Below are positions 25,598-33,382 of a DNA stretch of 58,031 nucleotides, piece by piece. The DNA comes from Vibrio qingdaonensis. Lineage in GTDB: Bacteria; Pseudomonadota; Gammaproteobacteria; Enterobacterales; Vibrionaceae. A program made the translations under genes and the position numbers. Below the pieces are notes generated by a model that searched no databases, was not told the origin of the DNA, and worked only from the letters and a program-made list of their open reading frames with translations. Every line of letters starts with the position of its first letter. Position 1 is the first letter of the stretch. The stretch is taken from assembly GCF_026191675.1 (NCBI RefSeq), contig NZ_JAKRRY010000034.1, positions 1 through 58,031 on the forward strand, given 5' to 3'.

Positions 25598-25624
25598 AAA
25601 AACGCCTCTGATGAGGCGTTTTTT
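25598..25624. terminator. Terminator after ilvA
   Basis: AAAAACGCCTC, loop TGAT, GAGGCGTTTTTT. Ends the ilv operon; also T-rich on the opposite strand, so it may end the converging cyclase transcript as well. Confidence 0.92.
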
Positions 25625-25651
25625 GATGGCAAGTTTCTCAGTAATCCCCTC

Positions 25652-27319
25652 TTACTGGTTTTCAACCAGTCCAAGCTCCGGAGATTTAAATTCATTGTAC
25701 TGCTGGTAGTTTACCACTCTGTCTCGCCCTTGATCTTTTGCTAGATACAAGGCTTTATCTGCCATCTTAACCAACGCTTCAATATCGGAAGCCGGATCAG
25801 GGTACGTCGCGACACCAATTGACACACTCAACTGCCCCAAAGATAACCCCTTATGCTCTAGGTGCAAGGTTCGGATTAGGTTAACAATGTTATTAGCGTA
25901 TTCCGTGGCATCTGCCATATTGCAGTGCGGTAAGATCACCGCGAGCTCTTCTCCCCCTAATCGGCACGCTATTTCATCATCAGCGACGGTCCTTTTGAGT
26001 AAAGAACTGATCTCTTTTAGCACATAATCTCCAGCATCATGGCCGAAATTGTCGTTAAAACGCTTAAAGTGGTCGAGATCAAGCATGAGTAGTGACAATG
26101 ACTCGCTGCTCGTTGCTGAGTTATTAGTATGCTCTGTCAGCTTTTGTTCAAAGAAGCGACGATTGTATAGACCCGTTAATGGGTCGCTTAGTGCCTGTGA
26201 ACGTAATTTTTCTTGTAAACTTAAATTCGCCAGAGCTAGGCCAAGATGCTCCGCGACACTGTAAGCCAGTTGTGTGGTGAGTTCCTCGACCTCTATCTCT
26301 CCCTGCCCAAAATATAAGTGCATAATACCGATGGTATTACCATGTGCGGTTAACGGGATACACAAGGTCTGATTGTTATCAATCGACGACATATGCTCAC
26401 ACGATAAATGGTGAAACGCTTCAATAGATAAATGGCTGCGCCCAGTACGTAATGACCAGCACTCATCAGGAGCAAAGCTTTTACTCCCAGGCCACTTATC
26501 CCCCCAATCCAATTGATTAACCAGTTGGTTTCTGGATGAACGCATCAATGAAATACTGCCATTCACTTGTCCCAGAATGCGCGGCACAATATCCTCAACG
26601 ACACGCTGGGCTTCTACAAGGTTTTGACACGCTGCTAGCATATTCGCTAAACGATGCATCAGCTCTATTTCAAGAGTTCGCTGATGAATCCGTTCATCTT
26701 GTTTATTCTTTTCCGCCGTAACGCTCGCTTCTATCTGGCGATGACTAAGCAAAGACGTTGCAATCAGCATCGCGATACTTAACAGCGCTAAGCCCACTAA
26801 GATGCTCATTAACTGAAACGTCATATTCTCCAAATGATGCATTGGAACGGCTAAAACCACGACATAATCTTGCTGATCAATCGTCACCCTTCGGGAGGAA
26901 TACAACAAGTCGACAGATAACACGGAACTAAAACGAACATCTCCGCCTTCTCCGCTTTCCCAAGCTTGAATAAATTCGGGTCGGTTTGCATGACTGTCCA
27001 GATCCACTAGCGCTCGGTCAGATAGCGCGGTATCGCCCACCACGACCCCGTTACTATTAATCACCTGAATTCTGGCGTCTGCATCAGCCTGAGTCAGATC
27101 GCCAATATAATCATCTATTTGTAGGCGACTGGTAAAACTCGGATTATCTTCGTGAATTTCGTAAATTACATCGGTCAACAGAGAGTCCGTTGTCCGCTTT
27201 ACTGACCCATGAACGAGGCGTTCTAAGGTAATATTAAATCCATATAAACCACCTATCATAACCACAGAAAGCGCCATTACTGGTAGCAGCTGCCACTTCC
27301 TATCAATTAACTTCGACAT
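25652..27319 (-). CDS. Membrane sensor diguanylate cyclase (GAF-GGDEF)
   Basis: About 555 residues. TM1 near 13-34, periplasmic sensor segment to about 165, TM2 near 170-192, coiled linker with E-K-N-K-Q-D-E-R-I-H-Q-R-T-L-E-I-E, GAF-like domain about 215-370, C-terminal GGDEF domain from S-D-P-L-T-G-L-Y-N-R-R-F-F onward. Predicted to make cyclic di-GMP from two GTP. The signature reads G-G-E-E-L instead of GG(D/E)EF, and the RxxD inhibitory site is not at its usual place, so product inhibition may be absent and activity should not be assumed. The start at 27319 follows AAGGGTG; longer in-frame starts reach 27388. 86 nt downstream of punR on the same strand. Confidence 0.87.
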   Translation of the reverse strand: MSKLIDRKWQLLPVMALSVVMIGGLYGFNITLERLVHGSVKRTTDSLLTDVIYEIHEDNPSFTSRLQIDDYIGDLTQADADARIQVINSNGVVVGDTALSDRALVDLDSHANRPEFIQAWESGEGGDVRFSSVLSVDLLYSSRRVTIDQQDYVVVLAVPMHHLENMTFQLMSILVGLALLSIAMLIATSLLSHRQIEASVTAEKNKQDERIHQRTLEIELMHRLANMLAACQNLVEAQRVVEDIVPRILGQVNGSISLMRSSRNQLVNQLDWGDKWPGSKSFAPDECWSLRTGRSHLSIEAFHHLSCEHMSSIDNNQTLCIPLTAHGNTIGIMHLYFGQGEIEVEELTTQLAYSVAEHLGLALANLSLQEKLRSQALSDPLTGLYNRRFFEQKLTEHTNNSATSSESLSLLMLDLDHFKRFNDNFGHDAGDYVLKEISSLLKRTVADDEIACRLGGEELAVILPHCNMADATEYANNIVNLIRTLHLEHKGLSLGQLSVSIGVATYPDPASDIEALVKMADKALYLAKDQGRDRVVNYQQYNEFKSPELGLVENQ

Positions 27320-27405
27320 TCTTAAACACCCTTTACCGAACAGCGTATTAACAATAAACAAAATAGCGTTCTTTTTAATCAAGGGCAATCAGAATATGGC
27401 GCCAC

Positions 27406-28308
27406 TCAGTGTTTTAACCAGTCCGAATGCAATTGGCTTGATGAACCAAGATAGTTAAGCATCCAGTGAATCAACTTATTACTGTCATCCTTACGCCAAA
27501 CTAAACAGCATTGGCTATCTATGGTGTCATTATTAAGCGAACGCGCCACCAGCGAGCCGCTATCAATAAGGGGCTCTGCTATATGGCGAGGCATATAGCC
27601 AATACCGACACCACTTTTCAAACACTCTATTGCCGAATACCAATTGGGCAACAATAGTCGCCGCTGTCTAGGGCTGTGCTGTGTATGACGCTTTGGCAAC
27701 ACACGTGACGTGTCGTCTAAGCAAATAGCTGGAAACTGACTGGCAAACTCTTCATCTAACTCAGCCACTTGCGCACAAGGATGGAGGGGTGACATCACTA
27801 AGGTCCACTGTAGCTCCCCCATCGGCCTCACCCCATACTCTCCACTCACCGGAATCGCCGATGTCGCACCAATCACAATATCCGCTCGCTGTTCGGAAAT
27901 CGCTTCCCAGGATCCGTTATACACTTCCATATTGATCTGCAATTCTGCCGACTCAAACTCTGCGTAAAAGTCTTCGATCAACACCGATAATTTATCGACT
28001 TTTACAATATTATCTAAGGTCAACTTGAGTCGCTTCTGCCACCCTGAAGCCGCACGCCGAGTATGGCGTGTCAATTCATCCATTTGACGAAGCAAGCGCC
28101 TCGCCTCAGCAATAAACACCTCGCCCGCAGGTGTTAGTTCCACACGACGAGGCAATCGCCTAAATAAAGGAGTACCAATCTCTTGCTCTATCTGGCGTAC
28201 GCTATAACTGATTGCAGACGGGACTTTATGCAATGCTTCTGCTGCCGCACTGAAACTGCCGAGTCGTGCAATCATATCTAACATTTCGAGTGACGGACGT
28301 GAGTACAT
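27406..28308 (-). CDS. punR: LysR-type regulator, PunR-like
   Basis: 300 residues. N-terminal winged HTH (L-G-S-F-S-A-A-A-E-A-L-H-K-V-P-S-A-I-S-Y) and LysR effector domain. It matches what I recall of E. coli PunR (YdhB) across its length, including the effector-domain segment W-Y-S-A-I-E-C-L-K-S-G-V-G-I-G-Y-M-P and final L-N-Y-L-G. E. coli PunR activates the divergent purine nucleoside transporter gene punC in response to nucleosides; the same divergent arrangement is kept here. ATG 28308 follows AAGGTAAGG; an upstream TTG (28323) would add five residues. Confidence 0.85.
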   Translation of the reverse strand: MYSRPSLEMLDMIARLGSFSAAAEALHKVPSAISYSVRQIEQEIGTPLFRRLPRRVELTPAGEVFIAEARRLLRQMDELTRHTRRAASGWQKRLKLTLDNIVKVDKLSVLIEDFYAEFESAELQINMEVYNGSWEAISEQRADIVIGATSAIPVSGEYGVRPMGELQWTLVMSPLHPCAQVAELDEEFASQFPAICLDDTSRVLPKRHTQHSPRQRRLLLPNWYSAIECLKSGVGIGYMPRHIAEPLIDSGSLVARSLNNDTIDSQCCLVWRKDDSNKLIHWMLNYLGSSSQLHSDWLKH

Positions 28309-28449
28309 AACCTTACCTTTCAAATTTTTTGATTTATAACTACAAAATATAGCGTTTTATTTTTTCTAATTCCAAAAATAGAATACACCACACTAACAGC
28401 ATGGGCTGGCGCCAACTCATTCCTGTGAAAAAAATTCAAAGGAATAACA
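28309..28449. promoter_or_regulatory. punR-punC divergent promoter region
   Basis: AT-rich 141-bp interval between two start codons, containing T/A tracts around 28322-28380. Expected to hold the PunR operator, but I could not single out a T-N11-A site with confidence. Confidence 0.45.
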
Positions 28450-29655
28450 ATGAAAATCTCAAAACTGCAACTTATCTATCTTTCCATCTTGTCCATGCTT
28501 GGCTTTATTGCCACAGACATGTACTTGCCTGCGTTCAAATTAATCGAGCAAGATTTTGCTACTGGACCAGAACAGATCGCGTTATCGCTGACAGTCTTTT
28601 TAGTGGGTATGGGACTAGGACAATTTGTTTGGGGCTTAGCCAGTGACCGTTTTGGCCACAGAAAAACCCTTTTTACTGGCTTAGTCGTATTTACCATCGC
28701 ATCGATTGGTCTCGCCTGGAGCCAAGAAGTATGGCAATTGCTGACATTACGAATGCTTCAGGCCATTGGCGTTTGTGCTCCCGCGGTCATTTGGCAATCG
28801 ATGGTTATCGACAAGTTTGATAAAAAGACCAGCCAACAAATCTTTGCGACTATCATGCCGTTAGTGGCACTATCTCCAGCACTTGCACCTCAACTTGGCG
28901 TACTGCTCACTGAATTTTGGGGTTGGCACAGTATTTTTGTCGTCCTTGCGATGACAGGTGCATTGCTAGCGCTCATCACTTTATCGATGAAAGATAGCAG
29001 CACGAGTAAGGTCAAAACAACATCCGTCTCTGCCGATCTAAAAAGCTTGTTAGGATCACGAGACTATATCGGTAATGTCATTATTTACGCCGTCGCTTCG
29101 GCCGCATTTTTTGCTTACTTAACCGGTATGCCAGAAATAATGAACCAGCTAGGCTACTCCGCGAAAGATATTGGACTCAGCTTTATCCCGCAAACTATCG
29201 CCTTTATGGTCGGCGGTTACATGGGTAAGAAGTTAGTGGCTAAACTCGGTGATGAAGCCGTTCTTAAGCAACTGCTCGGATTAGAAACGGTTGCTATTCT
29301 GCTGGTGTTTGCGGCTTGCCAATGGCAATTAACCTCAGTTTGGCCAATATTGGCGCCATTCTGTTTACTCGCGGTAGCAAACGGAGCAATCTATCCTATC
29401 GTGGTTAATCGTGCGCTATCTAGCGCACCACACTGCTCTGCCACTGCAGCGGGACTACAAAACAGTATTCAGATAGGAGTCAGTAGCTTGGCCAGTGCTC
29501 TCGTCGCCACATTCGCAGTGATTGCGCAAACGGCCGTAGGTTATGTCATTTTAGGATGTTTAGTATTGATGTGGCTAGGGTATGTCATTTCGAACCCTGC
29601 ATTAACAAGCGAACTGACCATTCCTGATAACTCACGTGTGGCCAATGATGAGTAA
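28450..29655 (+). CDS. punC: Purine nucleoside MFS transporter, PunC-like
   Basis: 401 residues with twelve hydrophobic segments. Major facilitator of the Bcr/CflA-type drug:H+ antiporter group: T-D-M-Y-L-P-A-F in TM1 and W-G-L-A-S-D-R-F-G-H-R-K (motif A loop near residues 59-70). The closest sequence I recall is E. coli YdhC/PunC (A-V-I-W-Q-S-M-V near TM4; I-M-P-L-V-A-L-S-P-A-L-A-P; A-N-G-A-I-Y-P-I-V-V). AAAGGA precedes the ATG. The divergent punR neighbour supports the assignment; substrate is inferred from it. Confidence 0.85.
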   Translation: MKISKLQLIYLSILSMLGFIATDMYLPAFKLIEQDFATGPEQIALSLTVFLVGMGLGQFVWGLASDRFGHRKTLFTGLVVFTIASIGLAWSQEVWQLLTLRMLQAIGVCAPAVIWQSMVIDKFDKKTSQQIFATIMPLVALSPALAPQLGVLLTEFWGWHSIFVVLAMTGALLALITLSMKDSSTSKVKTTSVSADLKSLLGSRDYIGNVIIYAVASAAFFAYLTGMPEIMNQLGYSAKDIGLSFIPQTIAFMVGGYMGKKLVAKLGDEAVLKQLLGLETVAILLVFAACQWQLTSVWPILAPFCLLAVANGAIYPIVVNRALSSAPHCSATAAGLQNSIQIGVSSLASALVATFAVIAQTAVGYVILGCLVLMWLGYVISNPALTSELTIPDNSRVANDE

Positions 29656-29700
29656 ACCATAACGCGTGTTACCACTCCTGAGACAAGCAACATACAAAGT

Positions 29701-29729
29701 AAAAAAGGGCGACAATGTCGCCCTTTTTT
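29701..29729. terminator. Bidirectional terminator between punC and the solute-binding protein gene
   Basis: AAAAAAGGGCGAC, loop AAT, GTCGCCCTTTTTT. A 13-bp stem with T tracts on both strands, serving two convergent genes. Confidence 0.95.
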
Positions 29730-29731
29730 AC

Positions 29732-30508
29732 TCAAAGACTTTTTAGCCCCCACTTTGCCGCTGTTTCATCAAAGAAGCCCTGAGTCTTTTTCAATTCGAC
29801 CCAGTGGTTAACGTAGTTAATCCAGACCTGGTCTTTTTGCGGTAATAGCATGGAAATAGGCGTAGGCTTGCGTGGCGCTTTTACCGGCACTATCGCCAAC
29901 TGCTTAAATTTCGTCACCAACGTCGCCGCTTCAACATTCGAGGTGACTGACACATCAGCACGACGAGCTAACAGCTCTTGAAAATCTCGCGCTGGCGCTT
30001 CAATAACAATGTGTTTTGCATCTGGAAAGAAGGCCTTAACCATTTTTTCTTGCACAGTACCAAGTGTCGCGGCCACTTTTACATCAGGCTTGTTAAAGTC
30101 TGACCAATCGGAGAATTTCTGCAGATCTTTTTTCTGTACCACGGGGACAAACGCTAAATAAAAATATGGTTGACTATATCCGGCAACTTTCGCTCGCGAC
30201 ATGTTCAGTGAAGCACTTCCTGTAATATCATATTTATTTGCGGTGATCCCATTAACCAGTGTTTTCCAATCCGTCGCAACATACTCGACCTTAACGCCAA
30301 GATCCTTGGCTAGCTCGGTCGTTACATCAATATCAAAACCACGATATGAGTTGGTTGCCGGATCTTTCATCGTCATCGGATTCCAATCACCAGTGGTCCC
30401 CACTCTGAGCACCCCAGCGTCCAGTATTGCTTGTAATCGACTTGTCTCTGCCACAGCCTGTCCAATTGACAAAGCCGCAATGATAAAACCAAGAATCCAC
30501 TTCTTCAT
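29732..30508 (-). CDS. Periplasmic amino-acid-type solute-binding protein
   Basis: 258 residues. Signal peptide K-K-W-I-L-G-F-I-I-A-A-L-S-I-G-Q-A-V-A, then a type-2 periplasmic binding fold: V-L-R-V-G-T-T-G-D-W-N-P-M, Y-R-G-F-D-I-D-V-T-T-E-L-A, S-M-type strand and D-F-Q-E-L-L-A-R-R-A-D-V. It is closer to the PheC/cyclohexadienyl dehydratase-like branch than to histidine or glutamine binding proteins, so it could be an enzyme rather than a transporter component; ligand unknown. ATG 30508 begins the signal peptide; the start at 30535 adds nine residues. Divergent from a permease gene. Confidence 0.8.
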   Translation of the reverse strand: MKKWILGFIIAALSIGQAVAETSRLQAILDAGVLRVGTTGDWNPMTMKDPATNSYRGFDIDVTTELAKDLGVKVEYVATDWKTLVNGITANKYDITGSASLNMSRAKVAGYSQPYFYLAFVPVVQKKDLQKFSDWSDFNKPDVKVAATLGTVQEKMVKAFFPDAKHIVIEAPARDFQELLARRADVSVTSNVEAATLVTKFKQLAIVPVKAPRKPTPISMLLPQKDQVWINYVNHWVELKKTQGFFDETAAKWGLKSL

Positions 30509-30513
30509 TGATG

Positions 30514-30597
30514 CGTCCCTAAAATTATTAAACATTTATAATACAACCTTGATAACATAGCAGTAACAGATGGAATTTTCAGGGAAAATTAGGGACG
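30514..30597. repeat. Inverted repeat CGTCCCTAA ... TTAGGGACG flanking the divergent starts
   Basis: CGTCCCTAA (30514-30522) and TTAGGGACG (30589-30597) are exact complements 66 bp apart. Each lies immediately upstream of one start codon, so both mRNAs carry the same TTAGGGACG leader element, which includes the ribosome-binding AGGGA. Confidence 0.6.
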
Positions 30598-30600
30598 TTT

Positions 30601-31344
30601 GTGAGCTATCGAATACTAACTATCATGCTGTGCTTACCCATATTATCAGGCTGCTCTGACTACGAGTGGGGGTGGTATGTGTTAAATCCAGCCACCGAAC
30701 AAGGTCAAATCAATCTTAAATTTCTTCTTGCGGGTTTCAAAGACACGATTTATGTCTCTTTGCTCAGCATGTTGTTAGCAATGTCCATTGGGTTGCTGGT
30801 GGCCTTTCCTGCTCTCTCCAATAACAACTGGCTCAAAGCCATAAACCGAATCTATGTTGAGGTGATCCGCTCTATTCCTGTTTTGGTGCTATTGCTCTGG
30901 GTGTACTACGGCATGCCAACCCTGCTGGATATTTCTCTCAATCATTTTTGGGCTGGCGTGATTGCTTTGACGATTGCAGAAAGTGCCTTTATGGCTGAAG
31001 TCTTTCGAGGTGGGATTCAGGCGATCTCCAGAGGGCAGCATGAAGCATCCGAATCCTTAGGGTTAAACTATTGGCAAAAAATGCGACTGGTCATTTTACC
31101 TCAAGCTTTTAGGCAAATATTGCCCCCTCTTGGGAATCAGTTTGTCTACATCCTCAAGATGTCATCACTCGTTAGTGTGATAGGCTTAAGCGATCTCACA
31201 CGACGTGCCAATGAGTTAGTGGTCAATGAGTACTTACCATTGGAGATCTATAGCTTTTTAGTACTGGAGTATTTAGTACTTATTCTTGTGGTATCACAAG
31301 GGGTACGCTGGGTAGAAAAGCGTATTGCTATCCCAAGCCACTGA
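30601..31344 (+). CDS. Amino-acid ABC transporter permease (HisM/GlnP type) with N-terminal lipobox
   Basis: 247 residues, GTG start with AGGGACG upstream. The first 18 residues look like a lipoprotein signal (I-M-L-C-L-P-I-L-S-G-C-S), followed by Y-E-W-G-W-Y-V-L-N-P, before the usual permease: TMs near 40-65, 85-105, 115-135 and 205-235, and the EAA loop (E-A-S-E-S-L-G-L-N-Y-W-Q-K-M-R-L-V-I-L-P-Q, about 150-170) that contacts the ATPase. I recall similar starts in some HisM-like permeases. No ATP-binding gene is adjacent; the ATPase must come from elsewhere (49235-49972 is a polar-amino-acid candidate). Confidence 0.85.
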   Translation: MSYRILTIMLCLPILSGCSDYEWGWYVLNPATEQGQINLKFLLAGFKDTIYVSLLSMLLAMSIGLLVAFPALSNNNWLKAINRIYVEVIRSIPVLVLLLWVYYGMPTLLDISLNHFWAGVIALTIAESAFMAEVFRGGIQAISRGQHEASESLGLNYWQKMRLVILPQAFRQILPPLGNQFVYILKMSSLVSVIGLSDLTRRANELVVNEYLPLEIYSFLVLEYLVLILVVSQGVRWVEKRIAIPSH

Positions 31345-31348
31345 CCAT

Positions 31349-31373
31349 AAAAAAGGCCTCAAAGAGGCCTTTT
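31349..31373. terminator. Bidirectional terminator between permease and glmU
   Basis: AAAAGGCCTC, loop AAA, GAGGCCTTTT. Confidence 0.88.
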
Positions 31374-31417
31374 GCTAAATACCGAGAGTCACCTAGCCAC
31401 CCATTAAAATGCGATGA

Positions 31418-32779
31418 CTACTTTTTCTTTACTGGGCGTACCCAGCCAGCGATGCGGCGTTCTTTAGCGCGAGTAATCACTAACTCACCCGCTGCCACGT
31501 CTTTTGTGACGGTTGCGCCAGCGCCTACCGTTGCCCCATCGGCAATCGCAACAGGTGCAATTAACTGAGCGTCAGAACCAACAAAAACATCATCGCCAAT
31601 TAACGTCTTGAATTTATTCGCACCATCGTAGTTACACGTAATCACACCGGCGCCAACGTTCACTCGCTGACCAATTTCTGCGTCACCAAGGTAAGTAAGA
31701 TGGTTGGCTTTAGAGCCTTCACCCAAACGAGTATTCTTCACTTCAACAAAGTTACCCACATGTGAGTCATTGCGAAGATCCGCGCCAGGACGAAGACGGG
31801 TAAATGGTCCAACTGTACACGCCTCACCAACTGTGGCACCTTCAATCACACTGTATGGACGAACAATCGTGTTGTCATCAATTTCACAGTCTTTCAGTAC
31901 ACTACCCGCACCGATCACCACGTTATCACCCAAAGAAACTGACCCTTCAATTACCACGTTCACATCAATCTCTACGTCCATACCACACTGCAACTGACCA
32001 CGCAGATCAAAACGGCTTGGATCGCGTAACATCACGCCCTGCTCTAGCAGTTTTTGAGCTTGCATAGATTGGAAGGCACGTTCAAGACGAGCCAGTTGAG
32101 CTCGGTCATTCACCCCTTCCACTTCAATCGGGTTCGCGGGATGAACCGCCTCTGCCGCGCGACCTTCATTGTGTGCTGCCGCGATAACATCCGTCAGGTA
32201 ATATTCACCTTGCGCATTATCATTACTAAGGCCTGACAACCAACGTTTAAGATCACCACCGGTCGCCACCATCACACCCGTATTGATCTCTTTAATTAGC
32301 TTCTGCTCTTCTGTCGCATCTTTTTGCTCCACAATCGCCACTACCGGGCCATTCTTACGCACGATACGGCCATAGCCCATCGGGTTATCCAGAACCACGG
32401 TTAACAACGCAATTCCACCATTTGGTTGAGCATCTAATAAATTTTCAATGGTCTGCTCTGAGATAAGTGGCACATCACCGTAAAGAACCAACACCTTTTC
32501 ATCATCAGCAAAGTGGGGAGAGGCTTGGTCAACAGCATGACCTGTGCCTAGCTGATCGGCTTGCAATACCCAGTTAACACGCTCTTGTTGTAATTCTGAT
32601 TGCATCATTTCTCCACCATGGCCGTAGACCAAGTGGATATTTTGCGAACCTAAGCCTTCACATGTGTCAATAACATGCTTAACCATCGGCTTTCCAGCAA
32701 GCGTATGTAACACTTTCGGTTTATTGGAATACATGCGAGTACCTTTACCCGCGGCAAGCACAACTGCACTAAATTTCAT
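31418..32779 (-). CDS. glmU: Bifunctional GlcNAc-1-P uridyltransferase / glucosamine-1-P acetyltransferase
   Basis: 453 residues. Makes UDP-GlcNAc for peptidoglycan and LPS. N-terminal pyrophosphorylase with L-A-A-G-K-G-T-R-M-Y-S-N-K-P-K-V-L-H (about 8-25) and Y-G-D-V-P-L metal site; C-terminal left-handed beta-helix of hexapeptide repeats from about 250, with the acetyltransferase N-H-L-T-Y-L-G-D-A-E-I-G near 364-376. Follows atpC on the same strand across 162 bp, which includes an atp terminator. Confidence 0.98.
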   Translation of the reverse strand: MKFSAVVLAAGKGTRMYSNKPKVLHTLAGKPMVKHVIDTCEGLGSQNIHLVYGHGGEMMQSELQQERVNWVLQADQLGTGHAVDQASPHFADDEKVLVLYGDVPLISEQTIENLLDAQPNGGIALLTVVLDNPMGYGRIVRKNGPVVAIVEQKDATEEQKLIKEINTGVMVATGGDLKRWLSGLSNDNAQGEYYLTDVIAAAHNEGRAAEAVHPANPIEVEGVNDRAQLARLERAFQSMQAQKLLEQGVMLRDPSRFDLRGQLQCGMDVEIDVNVVIEGSVSLGDNVVIGAGSVLKDCEIDDNTIVRPYSVIEGATVGEACTVGPFTRLRPGADLRNDSHVGNFVEVKNTRLGEGSKANHLTYLGDAEIGQRVNVGAGVITCNYDGANKFKTLIGDDVFVGSDAQLIAPVAIADGATVGAGATVTKDVAAGELVITRAKERRIAGWVRPVKKK

Positions 32780-32895
32780 TATTATTAACCACTGACGTTT
32801 ATTTAAGCTGCAACCATTCTAGCGATGATTGAGTAGGATGTTAATTCGGTAACGCTATATTTTTTCTTTAAATAGACAAATGATCGACAGAAAGC

Positions 32896-32924
32896 AAAAA
32901 GGCGACCATAAGGCCGCCTTTCTC
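32896..32924 (-). terminator. Terminator after atpC
   Basis: On the minus strand AAAGGCG, a 10-base loop region (itself partly paired GCC/GGT) and CGCCTTTTT. Ends the atp operon before glmU. Confidence 0.8.
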
Positions 32925-32941
32925 ATCGCTGCTAATCGAGA

Positions 32942-33364
32942 TTAGCGACGTTTTTTTGTCAGCTCAATTACTCGAAGCTGAGCAATGGCTTTAGCCAGTT
33001 CACTGGCCGCTTGCGCGAAGTCCATGTCGCCATGCTGATTCGAAATATTCTCTTCAGCTTTGCGTTTGGCTTCTTCTGCCTTTGCTGCGTCTAGCTCTTC
33101 AGCACGAATTGCTGTATCAGCCAGTACAGTCGCTGTACCAGGCTGAACTTCAACAATACCACCCGAGACATAAATGAACTCTTCGTGGCCGTGCTGTTTA
33201 ACGATACGCACCATACCAGGCTGAATAGCGGTCAGCAGCGGTGTGTGACCATGGAAAATACCAAGTTCACCTTCGCTACCGGACACCTGAAACGTCTCAA
33301 CAAGACCTGAAAAAAGCTTTTTCTCAGCACTTACTACGTCTAGGTGAAAGGTTATTGCTGCCAT
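32942..33364 (-). CDS. atpC: F1 ATP synthase epsilon subunit
   Basis: 140 residues. Central-stalk regulatory subunit: N-terminal beta-sandwich (F-H-L-D-V-V-S-A-E-K-K-L-F-S-G; E-L-G-I-F-H-G-H-T-P-L-L-T) and C-terminal two-helix domain that can inhibit ATP hydrolysis. AGGAGG precedes the ATG. Last gene of atpIBEFHAGDC. Confidence 0.97.
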   Translation of the reverse strand: MAAITFHLDVVSAEKKLFSGLVETFQVSGSEGELGIFHGHTPLLTAIQPGMVRIVKQHGHEEFIYVSGGIVEVQPGTATVLADTAIRAEELDAAKAEEAKRKAEENISNQHGDMDFAQAASELAKAIAQLRVIELTKKRR

Positions 33365-33382
33365 ATCGCCTCCTATTTAGCC

